Source of the DNA: Gottfriedia acidiceleris
GTDB lineage: Bacteria; Bacillota; Bacilli; Bacillales; Bacillaceae_G
Direction: 5' to 3'
NCBI RefSeq assembly: GCF_023115465.1
Contig: NZ_CP096034.1
Span: 1,798,001 to 1,862,000 of the forward strand
Length of the DNA: 64,000 nucleotides
Made by a program: the position numbers and the translations under genes. Below, in pieces: positions 26,769 to 35,936 of this stretch; positions within the stretch are counted from its first letter, which is position 1, and each line of letters begins with the position of its first letter. Under the pieces are notes generated by a model that saw nothing but the letters and a program-made list of their open reading frames with translations, was not told where the DNA came from and searched no databases.

Positions 26769-27755
26769 ATGAAACAAATGTATTCAATTGGACAAAGGAC
26801 AATCAAAACAGCAATCGGAAGTGGTATATCGCTATTAATTGCAGAAGCTTTACATTTACAAAATTACAGTACTGCAGCTGTCGTTACATTATTAAGTATT
26901 CAAAATACAAAACGCAGATCATTTATTGTTGCAATACAAAGATTTGTTGCTTCAGTTATTGCCATGTTAATTGGATGGATGATGTTTGAATTTTTAAGCT
27001 ATACGCCATTAACTGTTGTCATTTATTTTCTATTAACAATACCCTTATTAGTCACATTGAAGTTACAAGAGGGAATTATTCCAAGCTCCGTAATCGTTTT
27101 GCAAATCTATGTGAGCAACAATAAATCAATATCTTTCTTAGTTAATCAAGTTGAAATTTTAGCGGTTGGGATTTTAATTGCTTTAATAATGAATACGTAT
27201 ATGCCGAGTATTGAGAAGAAGATGATTGAATCTCAAAAGAAAATCGAGCAAAATTTTAAAATGTTACTGCTAGGTATTGCTTTAAAAATGAAGGGTAAGG
27301 ATGAAGATTCACAAAATGATTTAATTGATGAAACAAAAGTACTTTTACATACGGCGAAAACATTAGCTTATAGGCAGGTTGAAAATAGTTTTATAAAATC
27401 GAACTTATATTATATTAATTATTTTGAAATGAGAGAACGTCAATTTGAAATCATATCGAATCAAATCATTCCTTTATTAAAAAAGGTTGCGTTGAATTAC
27501 CCGCATTCAAAAATTGTCGCTGAATTTTTTGAGGATACAGGCGTTTACTTAAAAGAAAAATCTTCGGGGATTGAATTATTAGGGGAATTCAGTCATATGA
27601 TGAATGACTTTAGGAAGATGCCATTACCTGAATCAAGAGATGAGTTTGAAACAAGAGCTAGTTTAATGATGATTGTTTATGAATTGGAAAAAGTGATTTC
27701 TTTAAAAATGGAGTTTTACTCAGTAAATCAGACTGTTTTAGAGAAACTAAACTAA
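26769..27755 (+). CDS. Aromatic acid exporter family (YqjA/YgaE-like) membrane protein
   Basis: A 328-residue protein whose first 150 residues hold about four to five membrane helices of the ArAE_1/FUSC type (RTIKTAIGSGISLLIAEALHLQNYSTAAVVTLLSIQNTKRRSF). A hydrophilic helical C-terminal domain follows (YqjA_C-like, ending near RASLMMIVYELEKVISLKMEFY). Such proteins are predicted exporters of aromatic carboxylates, but bacillary members have no proven substrate. ATG at 26769 follows AGAGAAGAGG. Monocistronic. Confidence 0.82.
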   Translation: MKQMYSIGQRTIKTAIGSGISLLIAEALHLQNYSTAAVVTLLSIQNTKRRSFIVAIQRFVASVIAMLIGWMMFEFLSYTPLTVVIYFLLTIPLLVTLKLQEGIIPSSVIVLQIYVSNNKSISFLVNQVEILAVGILIALIMNTYMPSIEKKMIESQKKIEQNFKMLLLGIALKMKGKDEDSQNDLIDETKVLLHTAKTLAYRQVENSFIKSNLYYINYFEMRERQFEIISNQIIPLLKKVALNYPHSKIVAEFFEDTGVYLKEKSSGIELLGEFSHMMNDFRKMPLPESRDEFETRASLMMIVYELEKVISLKMEFYSVNQTVLEKLN

Positions 27756-27906
27756 TCATTTTTTATAAGAACATGTGGAATTAAGATCTTAATTATACGA
27801 ATTCCATTTATCGCGTGAAACACGTGAATACCGGTAATAGCTATAAATTTAATATCATACAATGGAAAGTAGAAGAGAAATTTATTTTCTCTGATGGAGG
27901 TGTATG

Positions 27907-28830
27907 ATGTTAAATCAATCCGAACTCGTCACTTACTTTCAGGAGGTAGAAATCTGGTGTGCGAATGTATTACAGTTGCTGTCTGAAAGATTTGACCATA
28001 TTCAAGAAAAAGAACTATTAGAATATAAAGTAAAACTCTTGTTAAACAGAATGGGGACAAAAGGTCATTATGTAGATCAAAATTCCTTTTTAGATGAAAT
28101 TAGTATGGATGTGGACGATATTCAAGAACGATTAATTTCAATTTTAAATGAAGAGGAATATGATGATAGCTATGCTTATCGGGTAATAGAAGTCGAAGAG
28201 AGAGTAGGAATTGGTAAACATGAGCTTCCACCTTTACCATATCCATATAATGCACTCGAGCCATATATATCAAAAGAAATTATGATGCTGCATCATGATA
28301 AGCACCATAAAAGTTATGTAGATGGTTTAAATAAAGCTGAGATTGAATTAGAAAAGGCAAGAAAAAATAAGGAATACGATTTATTAAAGCATTGGGAAAG
28401 AGAACTTGCATTTCATGGGTCGGGTCATTATTTGCATACTGTATTTTGGAATAATTTAAGTAAATCAGGTGGAGGGCAACCTCATGGAGCTCTTTTAAAA
28501 CAAATTGAAGATGATTTCGGAAGTTATGAGGACTTTAAAGAGCATTTTACACAAGCTGCTAAAAAAGTGGAAGGTGTCGGTTGGGCGATTTTAGTTTGGG
28601 TTCCGAGAGCGAATCGGTTGGAAATCCTTCAAACAGAAAAACATCAATTCTTCACTCAATGGGATACAATTCCATTACTAGTTTTGGATGTTTGGGAGCA
28701 CGCTTATTATTTACAGTATAAATTTGATAAAGACGCATACATTACAAATTTTTGGAACATAGTTAATTGGCCGGATGTAAATTATCGATATGATTATGCT
28801 AGTCAATTAAAATGGCAACCCTTTTATTAA
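27907..28830 (+). CDS. sodF: Fe/Mn superoxide dismutase, SodF type with N-terminal extension
   Basis: A 307-residue protein. Residues from about 108 on form a complete Fe/Mn SOD (PYPYNALEPYISKEIMMLHHDKHHKSYV; HGSGHYLHTVFWNNL; LDVWEHAYYLQYK) with all three His ligands and the Asp ligand visible. The first 100 or so residues are a helical acidic extension absent from SodA, as in SodF of bacilli. ATG 27907 is chosen over ATG 27904 because GGAGGTG ends only 1 nt before the latter. Removal of superoxide is inferred from intact ligands; Fe or Mn preference cannot be told. Confidence 0.88.
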   Translation: MLNQSELVTYFQEVEIWCANVLQLLSERFDHIQEKELLEYKVKLLLNRMGTKGHYVDQNSFLDEISMDVDDIQERLISILNEEEYDDSYAYRVIEVEERVGIGKHELPPLPYPYNALEPYISKEIMMLHHDKHHKSYVDGLNKAEIELEKARKNKEYDLLKHWERELAFHGSGHYLHTVFWNNLSKSGGGQPHGALLKQIEDDFGSYEDFKEHFTQAAKKVEGVGWAILVWVPRANRLEILQTEKHQFFTQWDTIPLLVLDVWEHAYYLQYKFDKDAYITNFWNIVNWPDVNYRYDYASQLKWQPFY

Positions 28831-28845
28831 TTGGATAAAAATAGT

Positions 28846-28898
28846 AGGTGCTGGCATTGCTCAGGTGATAAATCTGAACAAGTTCAGCACTTTTTTTC
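28846..28898 (+). terminator. Intrinsic terminator after sodF
   Basis: Outer stem GTGCTG/CAGCAC enclosing an imperfect inner hairpin, then a seven-T run. Confidence 0.7.
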
Positions 28899-28965
28899 TT
28901 AAAAAAGTCATTTTTTTATCATGTAATTCGTAAACTTGTACTAATTAGGACTAACTGTGGAGTTG

Positions 28966-30120
28966 ATGCGAAAGATGAAAAAATGGCTAGTATTAGGAAT
29001 CATTGGCTTATTTTTAATCGGGATTATGATTCCGACGAATAATGTTAAAGCATTTGGAGGAGTTAGTGCTAGAAATGCTGTTTTGATGGATCAAAAAACT
29101 GGACGAATCTTATACGGTAAAGCAATGCATGACCCTGAAAGAATCGCCAGCATTACAAAGATAATGACTGCAATACTTGCTGTAGAGTCTGGTAAAATGC
29201 AAAACACGATAACAATTAGTTCAAGAGCAGTTCAAACAGAAGGATCATCCATTTATTTAAAACCTGGACAAAAAATTAAGCTAGAAGATTTAGTTTATGG
29301 TTTAATGCTTAGATCTGGGAATGACGCGGCTAATGCAATTGCCGAGGCTGTAGGAGGTAGCATCGAAGGATTTGTTTATATGATGAACGAGAAAGCAAAA
29401 GAAATCGGAATGAGTAATACATATTTTAGCAATCCATCAGGACTAGATCAACAAGGAAAAGAGCATTACTCATCTGCTTATGATATGGCGTTATTAACGA
29501 GATACGCTATGGAAAATCCTAAATATGCAAAAATTGCAGGTACAAAAGTACACCGTGCCCCAAATACGGCAGAATCTTGGGATTATGTTTGGAAGAATAA
29601 AAACAAATTACTTACTTTTATGTACAAGTATAGTACTGGAGGAAAAACTGGATTTACTAAAAAAGCAAAAAGAACACTTGTTTCAACTGCTTCAAAAAAT
29701 GGAATGGATTTAATTGTTGTAACCCTGAATGATGGGCAAGATTGGCAAGATCATATGTCACTATTTGAATATGGTTTCAGTAACTATCCTTTAACGAAAG
29801 TATTAAGTAAAGGTGGAATTAAAGAGGTCACAAATAAAAAATATAAAGGGCATGTTTATATGAAAAATGACTTCTCTTATCCATTAGATAAAAAAGAGCG
29901 AGATCAAGTAAGAATCACATTTGAAATGCAAAAGCCGACTAAGCAAAAAATCGCTAATGATGCAATTGTTGGTAAAGCGATTATCGAATTAGAAGGTGAA
30001 CAAATTGGATTTAGAAATATTTTTTATAGTGAAAGTAAGGTCAAAGTTTTTACGAAAGAAATAATCCAAAATGGAAAACAAGTTTTATTAAACTTAATGG
30101 GAGAGCACTCTGATGGTTAA
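28966..30120 (+). CDS. dacB: D-alanyl-D-alanine carboxypeptidase DacB
   Basis: Penicillin-binding protein 5* (about 384 residues) that trims spore cortex peptidoglycan. It has an N-terminal signal peptide (KKWLVLGIIGLFLIGIMI), the catalytic SITK motif (Ser62, Lys65), SGN in LMLRSGNDAAN and KTG in TGGKTGFT, then a C-terminal beta domain. ATG 28966 is preferred, with ATG 28975 and GTG 28957 possible. Its end overlaps spmA by 8 bp; the dacB-spmA-spmB trio is the B. subtilis mother-cell sporulation operon. Confidence 0.93.
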   Translation: MRKMKKWLVLGIIGLFLIGIMIPTNNVKAFGGVSARNAVLMDQKTGRILYGKAMHDPERIASITKIMTAILAVESGKMQNTITISSRAVQTEGSSIYLKPGQKIKLEDLVYGLMLRSGNDAANAIAEAVGGSIEGFVYMMNEKAKEIGMSNTYFSNPSGLDQQGKEHYSSAYDMALLTRYAMENPKYAKIAGTKVHRAPNTAESWDYVWKNKNKLLTFMYKYSTGGKTGFTKKAKRTLVSTASKNGMDLIVVTLNDGQDWQDHMSLFEYGFSNYPLTKVLSKGGIKEVTNKKYKGHVYMKNDFSYPLDKKERDQVRITFEMQKPTKQKIANDAIVGKAIIELEGEQIGFRNIFYSESKVKVFTKEIIQNGKQVLLNLMGEHSDG

Positions 30121-30706
30121 TATTATTTGGGTTGCTCTTACAATAATTGGATTTATTTTTGCGATGATTAATGGCACTATGGACGAAGTAAATAAAGCAG
30201 TATTTGACGGAGGAAAGCAAGCAATTACCATTATTATTGGACTTGTTAGTGTTCTTGTTTTTTGGTTAGGATTAATGCGAATAGCAGAAGAATCAGGATT
30301 ATTAAAAATTCTTTCGAAAGTATTTCAACCATTTCTTGCGTTCTTATTTCCGAGAATCCCTAAAGACCATCCAGCACTTGGTTATATTATGTCAAATATG
30401 GTGGCCAATTTATTTGGTTTAGGAAATGCTGCAACTCCACTAGGTATAAAGGCGATGGAGCAACTAAAAGTATTAAATAGAAATAGTAATGAAGCAAGTG
30501 ATGACATGATTACATTTTTAACGTTAAATACAAGTGCAATCACGTTAATTCCTACAACTGTTATAGGAGTTAGAATGTCTTATCATTCTTCAAATCCTAC
30601 TGAAATAGTAGGTGTTACAATACTTGCACAGGTCGTTTCATTTATTGGGGGTCTCGCAGTAAATAGTTTTTTTGCAAGTAGGCGAAATCGAAAGGGGAGA
30701 AAATAA
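30113..30706 (+). CDS. spmA: Spore maturation protein A
   Basis: A 197-residue membrane protein with two nucleoside-recognition (Gate) type helical repeats (NKAVFDGGKQAITIIIGLVSVLVFWLGLMRI and NLFGLGNAATPLGIKAMEQL). SpmA and SpmB act in spore core dehydration and heat resistance. It starts inside dacB and abuts spmB. Confidence 0.94.
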   Translation: MVNIIWVALTIIGFIFAMINGTMDEVNKAVFDGGKQAITIIIGLVSVLVFWLGLMRIAEESGLLKILSKVFQPFLAFLFPRIPKDHPALGYIMSNMVANLFGLGNAATPLGIKAMEQLKVLNRNSNEASDDMITFLTLNTSAITLIPTTVIGVRMSYHSSNPTEIVGVTILAQVVSFIGGLAVNSFFASRRNRKGRK

Positions 30707-31237
30707 ATGGGATATATGAATACGATCTCACTTTATATCATTCCATTTATTATCGCTGTCATTTTAATACATGGAACTTGGAAAAAGGTGCCGACGTATG
30801 AATCTTTTGTAGAAGGTGGAAAAGAAGGTGTAACAATCGCTGTGCAATTAATTCCATTTTTAGTTGGGATGCTAGTATCCATCTCGATCTTTAGAGCTTC
30901 AGGTGCTCTAGAGTTTTGTGTAGAACTTATGCGCCCGTTATTAAGTTCACTAGGTATTCCTGCAGAAGTTTTTCCACTGGCAATTATTAGGCCTATCTCT
31001 GGTTCAGCTGCTTTAGGTATTACGTCGGATTTAATTAAAACATATGGACCGGATTCATTTATCGGAAGACTAGCTTCAACTATGCAAGGAAGTACAGATA
31101 CAACACTATATGTTCTAACGGTGTATTTTGGAGCGGTAGGAATTCGTAAAATGGGTGATGCATTAAAAGTAGGATTAATTGCAGATGCAATCAGTATTAT
31201 TTTTTCAATCATTTTTGTGACGATGTTCTTTTCTTAA
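30707..31237 (+). CDS. spmB: Spore maturation protein B
   Basis: A 176-residue membrane protein paralogous to SpmA (FVEGGKEGVTIAVQLIPFLVGMLVSI; IRPISGSAALGITSDLI). ATG at 30707 directly follows the spmA TAA, with AGGGGAG upstream. It is the final gene of the dacB-spmAB operon, followed by a perfect-stem terminator. Confidence 0.94.
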   Translation: MGYMNTISLYIIPFIIAVILIHGTWKKVPTYESFVEGGKEGVTIAVQLIPFLVGMLVSISIFRASGALEFCVELMRPLLSSLGIPAEVFPLAIIRPISGSAALGITSDLIKTYGPDSFIGRLASTMQGSTDTTLYVLTVYFGAVGIRKMGDALKVGLIADAISIIFSIIFVTMFFS

Positions 31238-31253
31238 CTCAACCTATACGAAT

Positions 31254-31291
31254 AAAAAAGTACTTTTATTTTAGGATAAAAGTACTTTTTT
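31254..31291 (+). terminator. Intrinsic terminator after spmB
   Basis: AAAAAAGTACTTTTAT / ATAAAAGTACTTTTTT, a 16-bp perfect stem with a 6-nt loop. Confidence 0.85.
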
Positions 31292-31317
31292 ATTGCGCAT
31301 TTAAAATTAATATCTTA

Positions 31318-31344
31318 TAATACCAATAAGAATAGTTGGTATTA
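31318..31344. promoter_or_regulatory. Candidate operator upstream of mccA
   Basis: Perfect 9-bp inverted repeat TAATACCAA (31318-31326) / TTGGTATTA (31336-31344) with a 9-nt spacer, about 30 bp upstream of a TATAAT box (31374-31379) whose -35 is weak. mcc genes of bacilli are CymR-controlled, but I cannot match this to the CymR motif with confidence. Confidence 0.45.
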
Positions 31345-31426
31345 AGACAACATTCAATTTTACCCATGTTGCATATAATGGATTGGAAGAAACTAACCTT
31401 TTTGTGACATAAAGGAGCTTGAAATT

Positions 31427-32347
31427 ATGAAAGTTGTAAAATCAGTACACGAGCTGATCGGATCAACACCATTGCTTGAAATTACAACATTCCCTTTACC
31501 AAAAGGAACAAGACTATTTGCAAAGCTAGAATTCTATAACCCAGGTGGAAGTGTAAAAGATCGACTTGGAATGGAATTATTAGAAAGTGCACTTAATGAA
31601 GGTAAATTAGAAAAAGGTGGTACAGTAATTGAACCAACCGCTGGAAATACCGGAATTGGTTTAGCACTAGCAGCTATAAAATATGGCGTAAATGTTATAT
31701 TCGTCGTTCCTGAAAAATTCAGTATTGAAAAACAAACATTGATGAAAGCACTTGGAGCAAAAATTGTGAATACACCTACAGAAGATGGAATGACAGGTGC
31801 AATAAAAAAAGCAAATGAACTTTCAAAAGAAATAGCGAATTCATTTGTACCTTCACAATTTAGTAATGAAGCAAATCCAAGAACATATTACAAAACATTA
31901 GGTCCAGAGTTAGTTGACCAACTCGATGGAAAAATAGATGTATTTGTTGCTGGAGCTGGTAGTGGAGGAACATTTACTGGAACAGCTCAGTATTTAAAAG
32001 ATAAATTACAAAATGTAAAAACAGTTATTGTTGAACCAGAAGGATCAATCTTAAATGGTGGAAAGCCAGGTTCACATGATACAGAAGGAATTGGAATGGA
32101 ATTTATTCCTGCTTTTGTAGATACAAACTTATTTGATGATATTCATACAGTACTTGATTCAGACGCATTTCGTTTAGTAAAAGAACTAGCAACGAAAGAA
32201 GGACTATTAGTTGGCAGTTCGTCAGGAGCTGCGTTATATGCAAGTTTATTGGAAGCAAAAAAAGCAAAACCAGGGAGTACAATCGTAACGATTTTCCCAG
32301 ATAGTAGTGAAAGATACTTAAGTAAAAACATATATAGTGAGGGATAA
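31427..32347 (+). CDS. mccA: O-acetylserine-dependent cystathionine beta-synthase
   Basis: A 306-residue PLP enzyme of the cysteine synthase fold. The PLP lysine is in GGSVKDRLGMEL, the loops PTAGNTGIGLA and GAGSGGTFTG bind the cofactor phosphate and substrate, and SSSGAALYA is present near the C-terminus. Context decides between CysK and MccA: the next gene is cystathionine gamma-lyase with a 3-bp gap, so the product is expected to be cystathionine made from O-acetylserine and homocysteine. ATG at 31427 follows AAAGGAG. Confidence 0.9.
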   Translation: MKVVKSVHELIGSTPLLEITTFPLPKGTRLFAKLEFYNPGGSVKDRLGMELLESALNEGKLEKGGTVIEPTAGNTGIGLALAAIKYGVNVIFVVPEKFSIEKQTLMKALGAKIVNTPTEDGMTGAIKKANELSKEIANSFVPSQFSNEANPRTYYKTLGPELVDQLDGKIDVFVAGAGSGGTFTGTAQYLKDKLQNVKTVIVEPEGSILNGGKPGSHDTEGIGMEFIPAFVDTNLFDDIHTVLDSDAFRLVKELATKEGLLVGSSSGAALYASLLEAKKAKPGSTIVTIFPDSSERYLSKNIYSEG

Positions 32348-33505
<1,158 letters not shown>

Positions 33506-34147
33506 ATGGGTAGAGAGTTTTTAGATGTTTTTACTGGTTGGGCAGAAAGTTACGATTCTTTTGTTCAAGGCCACGACCCAGAATATAAAGAAGCATTTCG
33601 ACGTTATGATGAAATACTGAATGAAATTGTTAATAGAAGTGGAAACAGCGTCCTTGAATTTGGTATTGGTACAGGGAATTTAACAAAGTTACTTCTTGAT
33701 AAAGGAAAAAATGTATTTCCAATCGAACCATCTCCTGAGATGAGAATTATTGCCTCAAAGAAATTAGGCGAGAATATTACGATTCACGACGGAGATTTAA
33801 TTGATTTTCCTAAACCACAGGCCGGAATCGATACAATTGTAAGTTCATACGTTTTTCATCATTTAACTGATCAAGAAAAATATGAAGCTATTAAAATATA
33901 TAGCTCATTATTGAACTCAAATGGAAAAATCGTATTTGCGGATACAATGTTTCTAACTGAAAACGATTATAAGAATGAAATTATAAAAGCAGAAAATGCA
34001 AATTATATCAATCTAAGAGATGATTTAATTAGAGAATATTATCCATTAATTCCAGTTGTTCGTTCACATTTTGAAAAAAATGGATTTGAAGTGAAATTCG
34101 AACAATATAATGATTTTGTATGGATCGTTGAAGCTACAAAAAAATAG
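33506..34147 (+). CDS. yrrT: YrrT-like SAM-dependent methyltransferase
   Basis: A 213-residue class I methyltransferase: glycine-rich motif I VLEFGIGTGNLTKLLL, the acidic ribose-binding residue in VFPIEPSPEM and HHL motif VFHHLTDQEK. The N-terminus MGREFLDVFTGWAESYDSFVQG resembles B. subtilis YrrT, encoded in the same methionine-to-cysteine operon (yrrT-mtnN-mccA-mccB). Gene order differs here. Substrate unknown; it would produce S-adenosylhomocysteine, the pathway's entry compound. Confidence 0.85.
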   Translation: MGREFLDVFTGWAESYDSFVQGHDPEYKEAFRRYDEILNEIVNRSGNSVLEFGIGTGNLTKLLLDKGKNVFPIEPSPEMRIIASKKLGENITIHDGDLIDFPKPQAGIDTIVSSYVFHHLTDQEKYEAIKIYSSLLNSNGKIVFADTMFLTENDYKNEIIKAENANYINLRDDLIREYYPLIPVVRSHFEKNGFEVKFEQYNDFVWIVEATKK

Positions 34148-34175
34148 AGAGATGTAATTTAGGAGGAAATAAAAT

Positions 34176-34649
34176 ATGCCATCAGTTGAAAGTTTTGAAT
34201 TAGATCACACAAAAGTTGTTGCTCCTTACGTTAGACACTGTGGTACTCATGCAGTTGGTACAGACGGAGTCGTTACAAAATATGATATTCGTTTTTGCCA
34301 ACCAAATAAGCAAGCAATGAAGCCAGATACAATTCACACTTTAGAACATTTATTAGCTTTGAACGTTCGTGAAGCAGTACCTGCAGGTGACCCTTTTAAA
34401 ATTATTGATTTATCACCAATGGGATGCCAAACAGGATTTTATTTAATCATTGCTGGTACACCTTCAATTTCAGAAGTAATCACTTTATTACGTAAAACAG
34501 CTGAACTTGGATTACAAGTTGAAGAAGTACCGGCTGCAAATGAACTTCAATGCGGCCAAGCAAAACTACATGACCTTGAAGGCGCAAAAAAATGGTTAAA
34601 ATATTGGAGCGAACAAACAGACGAAACGTTGGAAAGCGTATTTGCTTAA
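34176..34649 (+). CDS. luxS: S-ribosylhomocysteine lyase LuxS
   Basis: A 157-residue (B. subtilis length) metalloenzyme that splits S-ribosylhomocysteine to homocysteine and the autoinducer-2 precursor. The HTLEHLLA motif provides two His ligands and the general-base Glu, [10 protein letters not shown] carries the catalytic Cys84, and the metal Cys is in ELQCGQ. It is placed after mccA-mccB-yrrT, 28 bp away with AGGAGG, so its homocysteine can feed MccA directly. Confidence 0.97.
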   Translation: MPSVESFELDHTKVVAPYVRHCGTHAVGTDGVVTKYDIRFCQPNKQAMKPDTIHTLEHLLALNVREAVPAGDPFKIIDLSPMGCQTGFYLIIAGTPSISEVITLLRKTAELGLQVEEVPAANELQCGQAKLHDLEGAKKWLKYWSEQTDETLESVFA

Positions 34650-34653
34650 TAGT

Positions 34654-34685
34654 GAAAAACGTCATCTTAATGGATGACGTTTTTT
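34654..34685 (+). terminator. luxS terminator, first of two identical copies
   Basis: GAAAAACGTCATC / GATGACGTTTTTT hairpin with T-run. The same 32 bases recur at 35201-35232, flanking the 515-bp repeat element; they are probably a target-site duplication. Confidence 0.9.
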
Positions 34686-35200
34686 CATGCTGTTGAAAAA
34701 CTACCTTGTCAATTAATTATCAAATTTTCGTAAAAAGAGTAGAGTGATGTTGATTTCCACTACAGGGTGCTCGCTTTCCATGGGGCGAGATTCTTTTGCC
34801 TCCTCGGCAAGCCTGTGGGGTCTCAGCCTTCCCGCTAATCCCATAGGAGTCGATCACCCCTCCGCTCCAATCAACTTATTCAAACAAAAAAAGTTTACAA
34901 TAAATGCTAGTCAAATAGCCTTTACTTAGAGTAACCTAACTTTTGTAATCAGCTTGTACATCAATTAATATCGAACAATTATTAAACTAAACAATCGAAT
35001 TTGTTTTCCTAAAAATAGCCCATAATAGTTTTAACTTCTAAAAAAAATCATTACTAGTGTTATTGGAATAATGAAATTGCTCAAACACATTTACATTTAA
35101 AACCATTAAAAGATCATTCAAAAAATGCTAATTTTATCATTATTAAATGTTCATTTAAAGTCCGTTTTCCCTATTGACGTCTTTATATTTCAACACTCTG
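34686..35200 (-). repeat. Copy A of a 515-bp terminator-flanked repeat element
   Basis: Over its whole length this matches, in inverted orientation and with few differences, the element at 60533-62748 once the IS1182-type insertion is removed. The ends are a short imperfect inverted repeat (TGTTGAAA near 34691-34698 and TTTCAACA near 35188-35195). It codes for no credible protein. It contains a GC-rich core (34749-34875) and AT-rich flanks. It is bracketed by the duplicated luxS terminator, which suggests insertion by a mobile mechanism. Confidence 0.8.
34749..34875. repeat. Structured GC-rich core of the repeat element
   Basis: 127 bp bounded by GTTGATT and AATCAAC, so the two ends can pair. 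Internal strings such as CTTTCCATGGGGCGAG, CTCCTCGGCAAGCC and GGGGTCTCAGCCTTCCCGC are far more GC-rich than the surroundings. From memory, similar intergenic sequences with this layout are common in Bacillaceae genomes. No function is known to me. An apparent 61-codon frame across it is not a gene. Confidence 0.65.
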
Positions 35201-35233
35201 GAAAAACGTCATCTTAATGGATGACGTTTTTTT
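35201..35233 (+). terminator. luxS terminator, second copy beyond repeat A
   Basis: Exact repeat of 34654-34685, again followed by T residues. It has no gene of its own, consistent with duplication on insertion of the element between the two. Confidence 0.85.
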
Positions 35234-35280
35234 ATATAGTTGGAATAAAGAAAATTGTAGAGTGAAAATAAAAAAGGTGA

Positions 35281-35363
35281 AACTGCAATTAAAAATGGCC
35301 GAACAGCAAATAAAAAAGTCAAAACTCCAATTAAAATGACGTGAACTAAAAAATTAGATCACG
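35281..35363. repeat. Four degenerate tandem 21-bp units
   Basis: Units begin AACTGCAATTAAAAATGG (35281), AACAGCAAATAAAAAAGT (35302), AACTCCAATTAAAATGAC (35323) and AACTAAAAAATTAGATCA (35344). The period is 21, apart from the last unit (20 bp). There is no coding potential. The rest of the 35234-35540 gap shows nothing recognisable. Confidence 0.5.
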
Positions 35364-35540
35364 AATCATTAATAAATTAGAGTGAATCCAACAAGAATCT
35401 CGAGGATTTATACTAAAAATTAAGAAAAGAATAAATCAAAATAATATCAATTAAAAAAGATAAAAAATACATAAATCTCGCCTAAAGGAAAGTTGGAATC
35501 CAGTAGTAATAAAACAAAAATCGTTTTTCAAAAAAATGAA

Positions 35541-35571
35541 AAAAACGTCATCCTAATTTCGATGGCGTTTT
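35541..35571 (-). terminator. Terminator of the minus-strand small gene pair
   Basis: AACGTCATC / GATGGCGTT stem (with G-T pairing); on the minus strand it is followed by T residues. Its stem is related in sequence to the luxS terminator (AACGTCATC). Confidence 0.7.
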
Positions 35572-35596
35572 TGATTAAGTAATTTACGTTTTTATA

Positions 35597-35869
35597 TTAA
35601 TTGATCACAAGAAGTAATTTCTCTTTTGGAACGGTGAATTTAATTTCTCCAATATTCTCTTCAATATCTTCGATTGTTGGAATATCATCAAAGCTTTGAA
35701 TTGAGATAGCATCATCTAAGCATAATAAAATATAAGGGAAGTTAGTTTCTGTAGAGTCATAGATTAATTTGTATGCTTTTGAAGGTTTATCGGAAGTGAA
35801 AAATACATCGCCTAATTTAAACGAACCAACTGAATTATATTTTACTGCTGGATTAAAAGAATAATTCAT
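35597..35869 (-). CDS. Small protein of unknown function, paralogue 1
   Basis: A 90-residue acidic, beta-rich protein. It shares with the next gene the pattern D/ITxGxVxx(T), an aromatic/Leu-Val-Tyr strand, FPY(I/V)L(L/V)xLxDA, a DxxPTxxDIExxIGE segment and a final hydrophobic strand. ATG at 35869 has AAAGGAGC upstream. No family is recognised. The two genes are clear tandem duplicates. Confidence 0.65.
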   Translation of the reverse strand: MNYSFNPAVKYNSVGSFKLGDVFFTSDKPSKAYKLIYDSTETNFPYILLCLDDAISIQSFDDIPTIEDIEENIGEIKFTVPKEKLLLVIN

Positions 35870-35936
35870 ATAGTAAGCTCCTTTTTCATTTTACTTATTA
35901 TATTATTGACGGGTTTCTAATAGATTAAACAGCAAA

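Noticed and set aside
31318-31426. T-box or S-box (SAM) leader before mccA
   Set aside because: No GGTGG-ACCGCG T-box sequence and no SAM aptamer motifs; only a protein-type inverted repeat is seen.
34744-34929. 61-codon frame across the repeat core, with a similar one on the minus strand at 60830-61033
   Set aside because: It lies inside a non-coding repeat, has no ribosome binding site, and the shared peptide arises only because the repeat itself is conserved in both copies.
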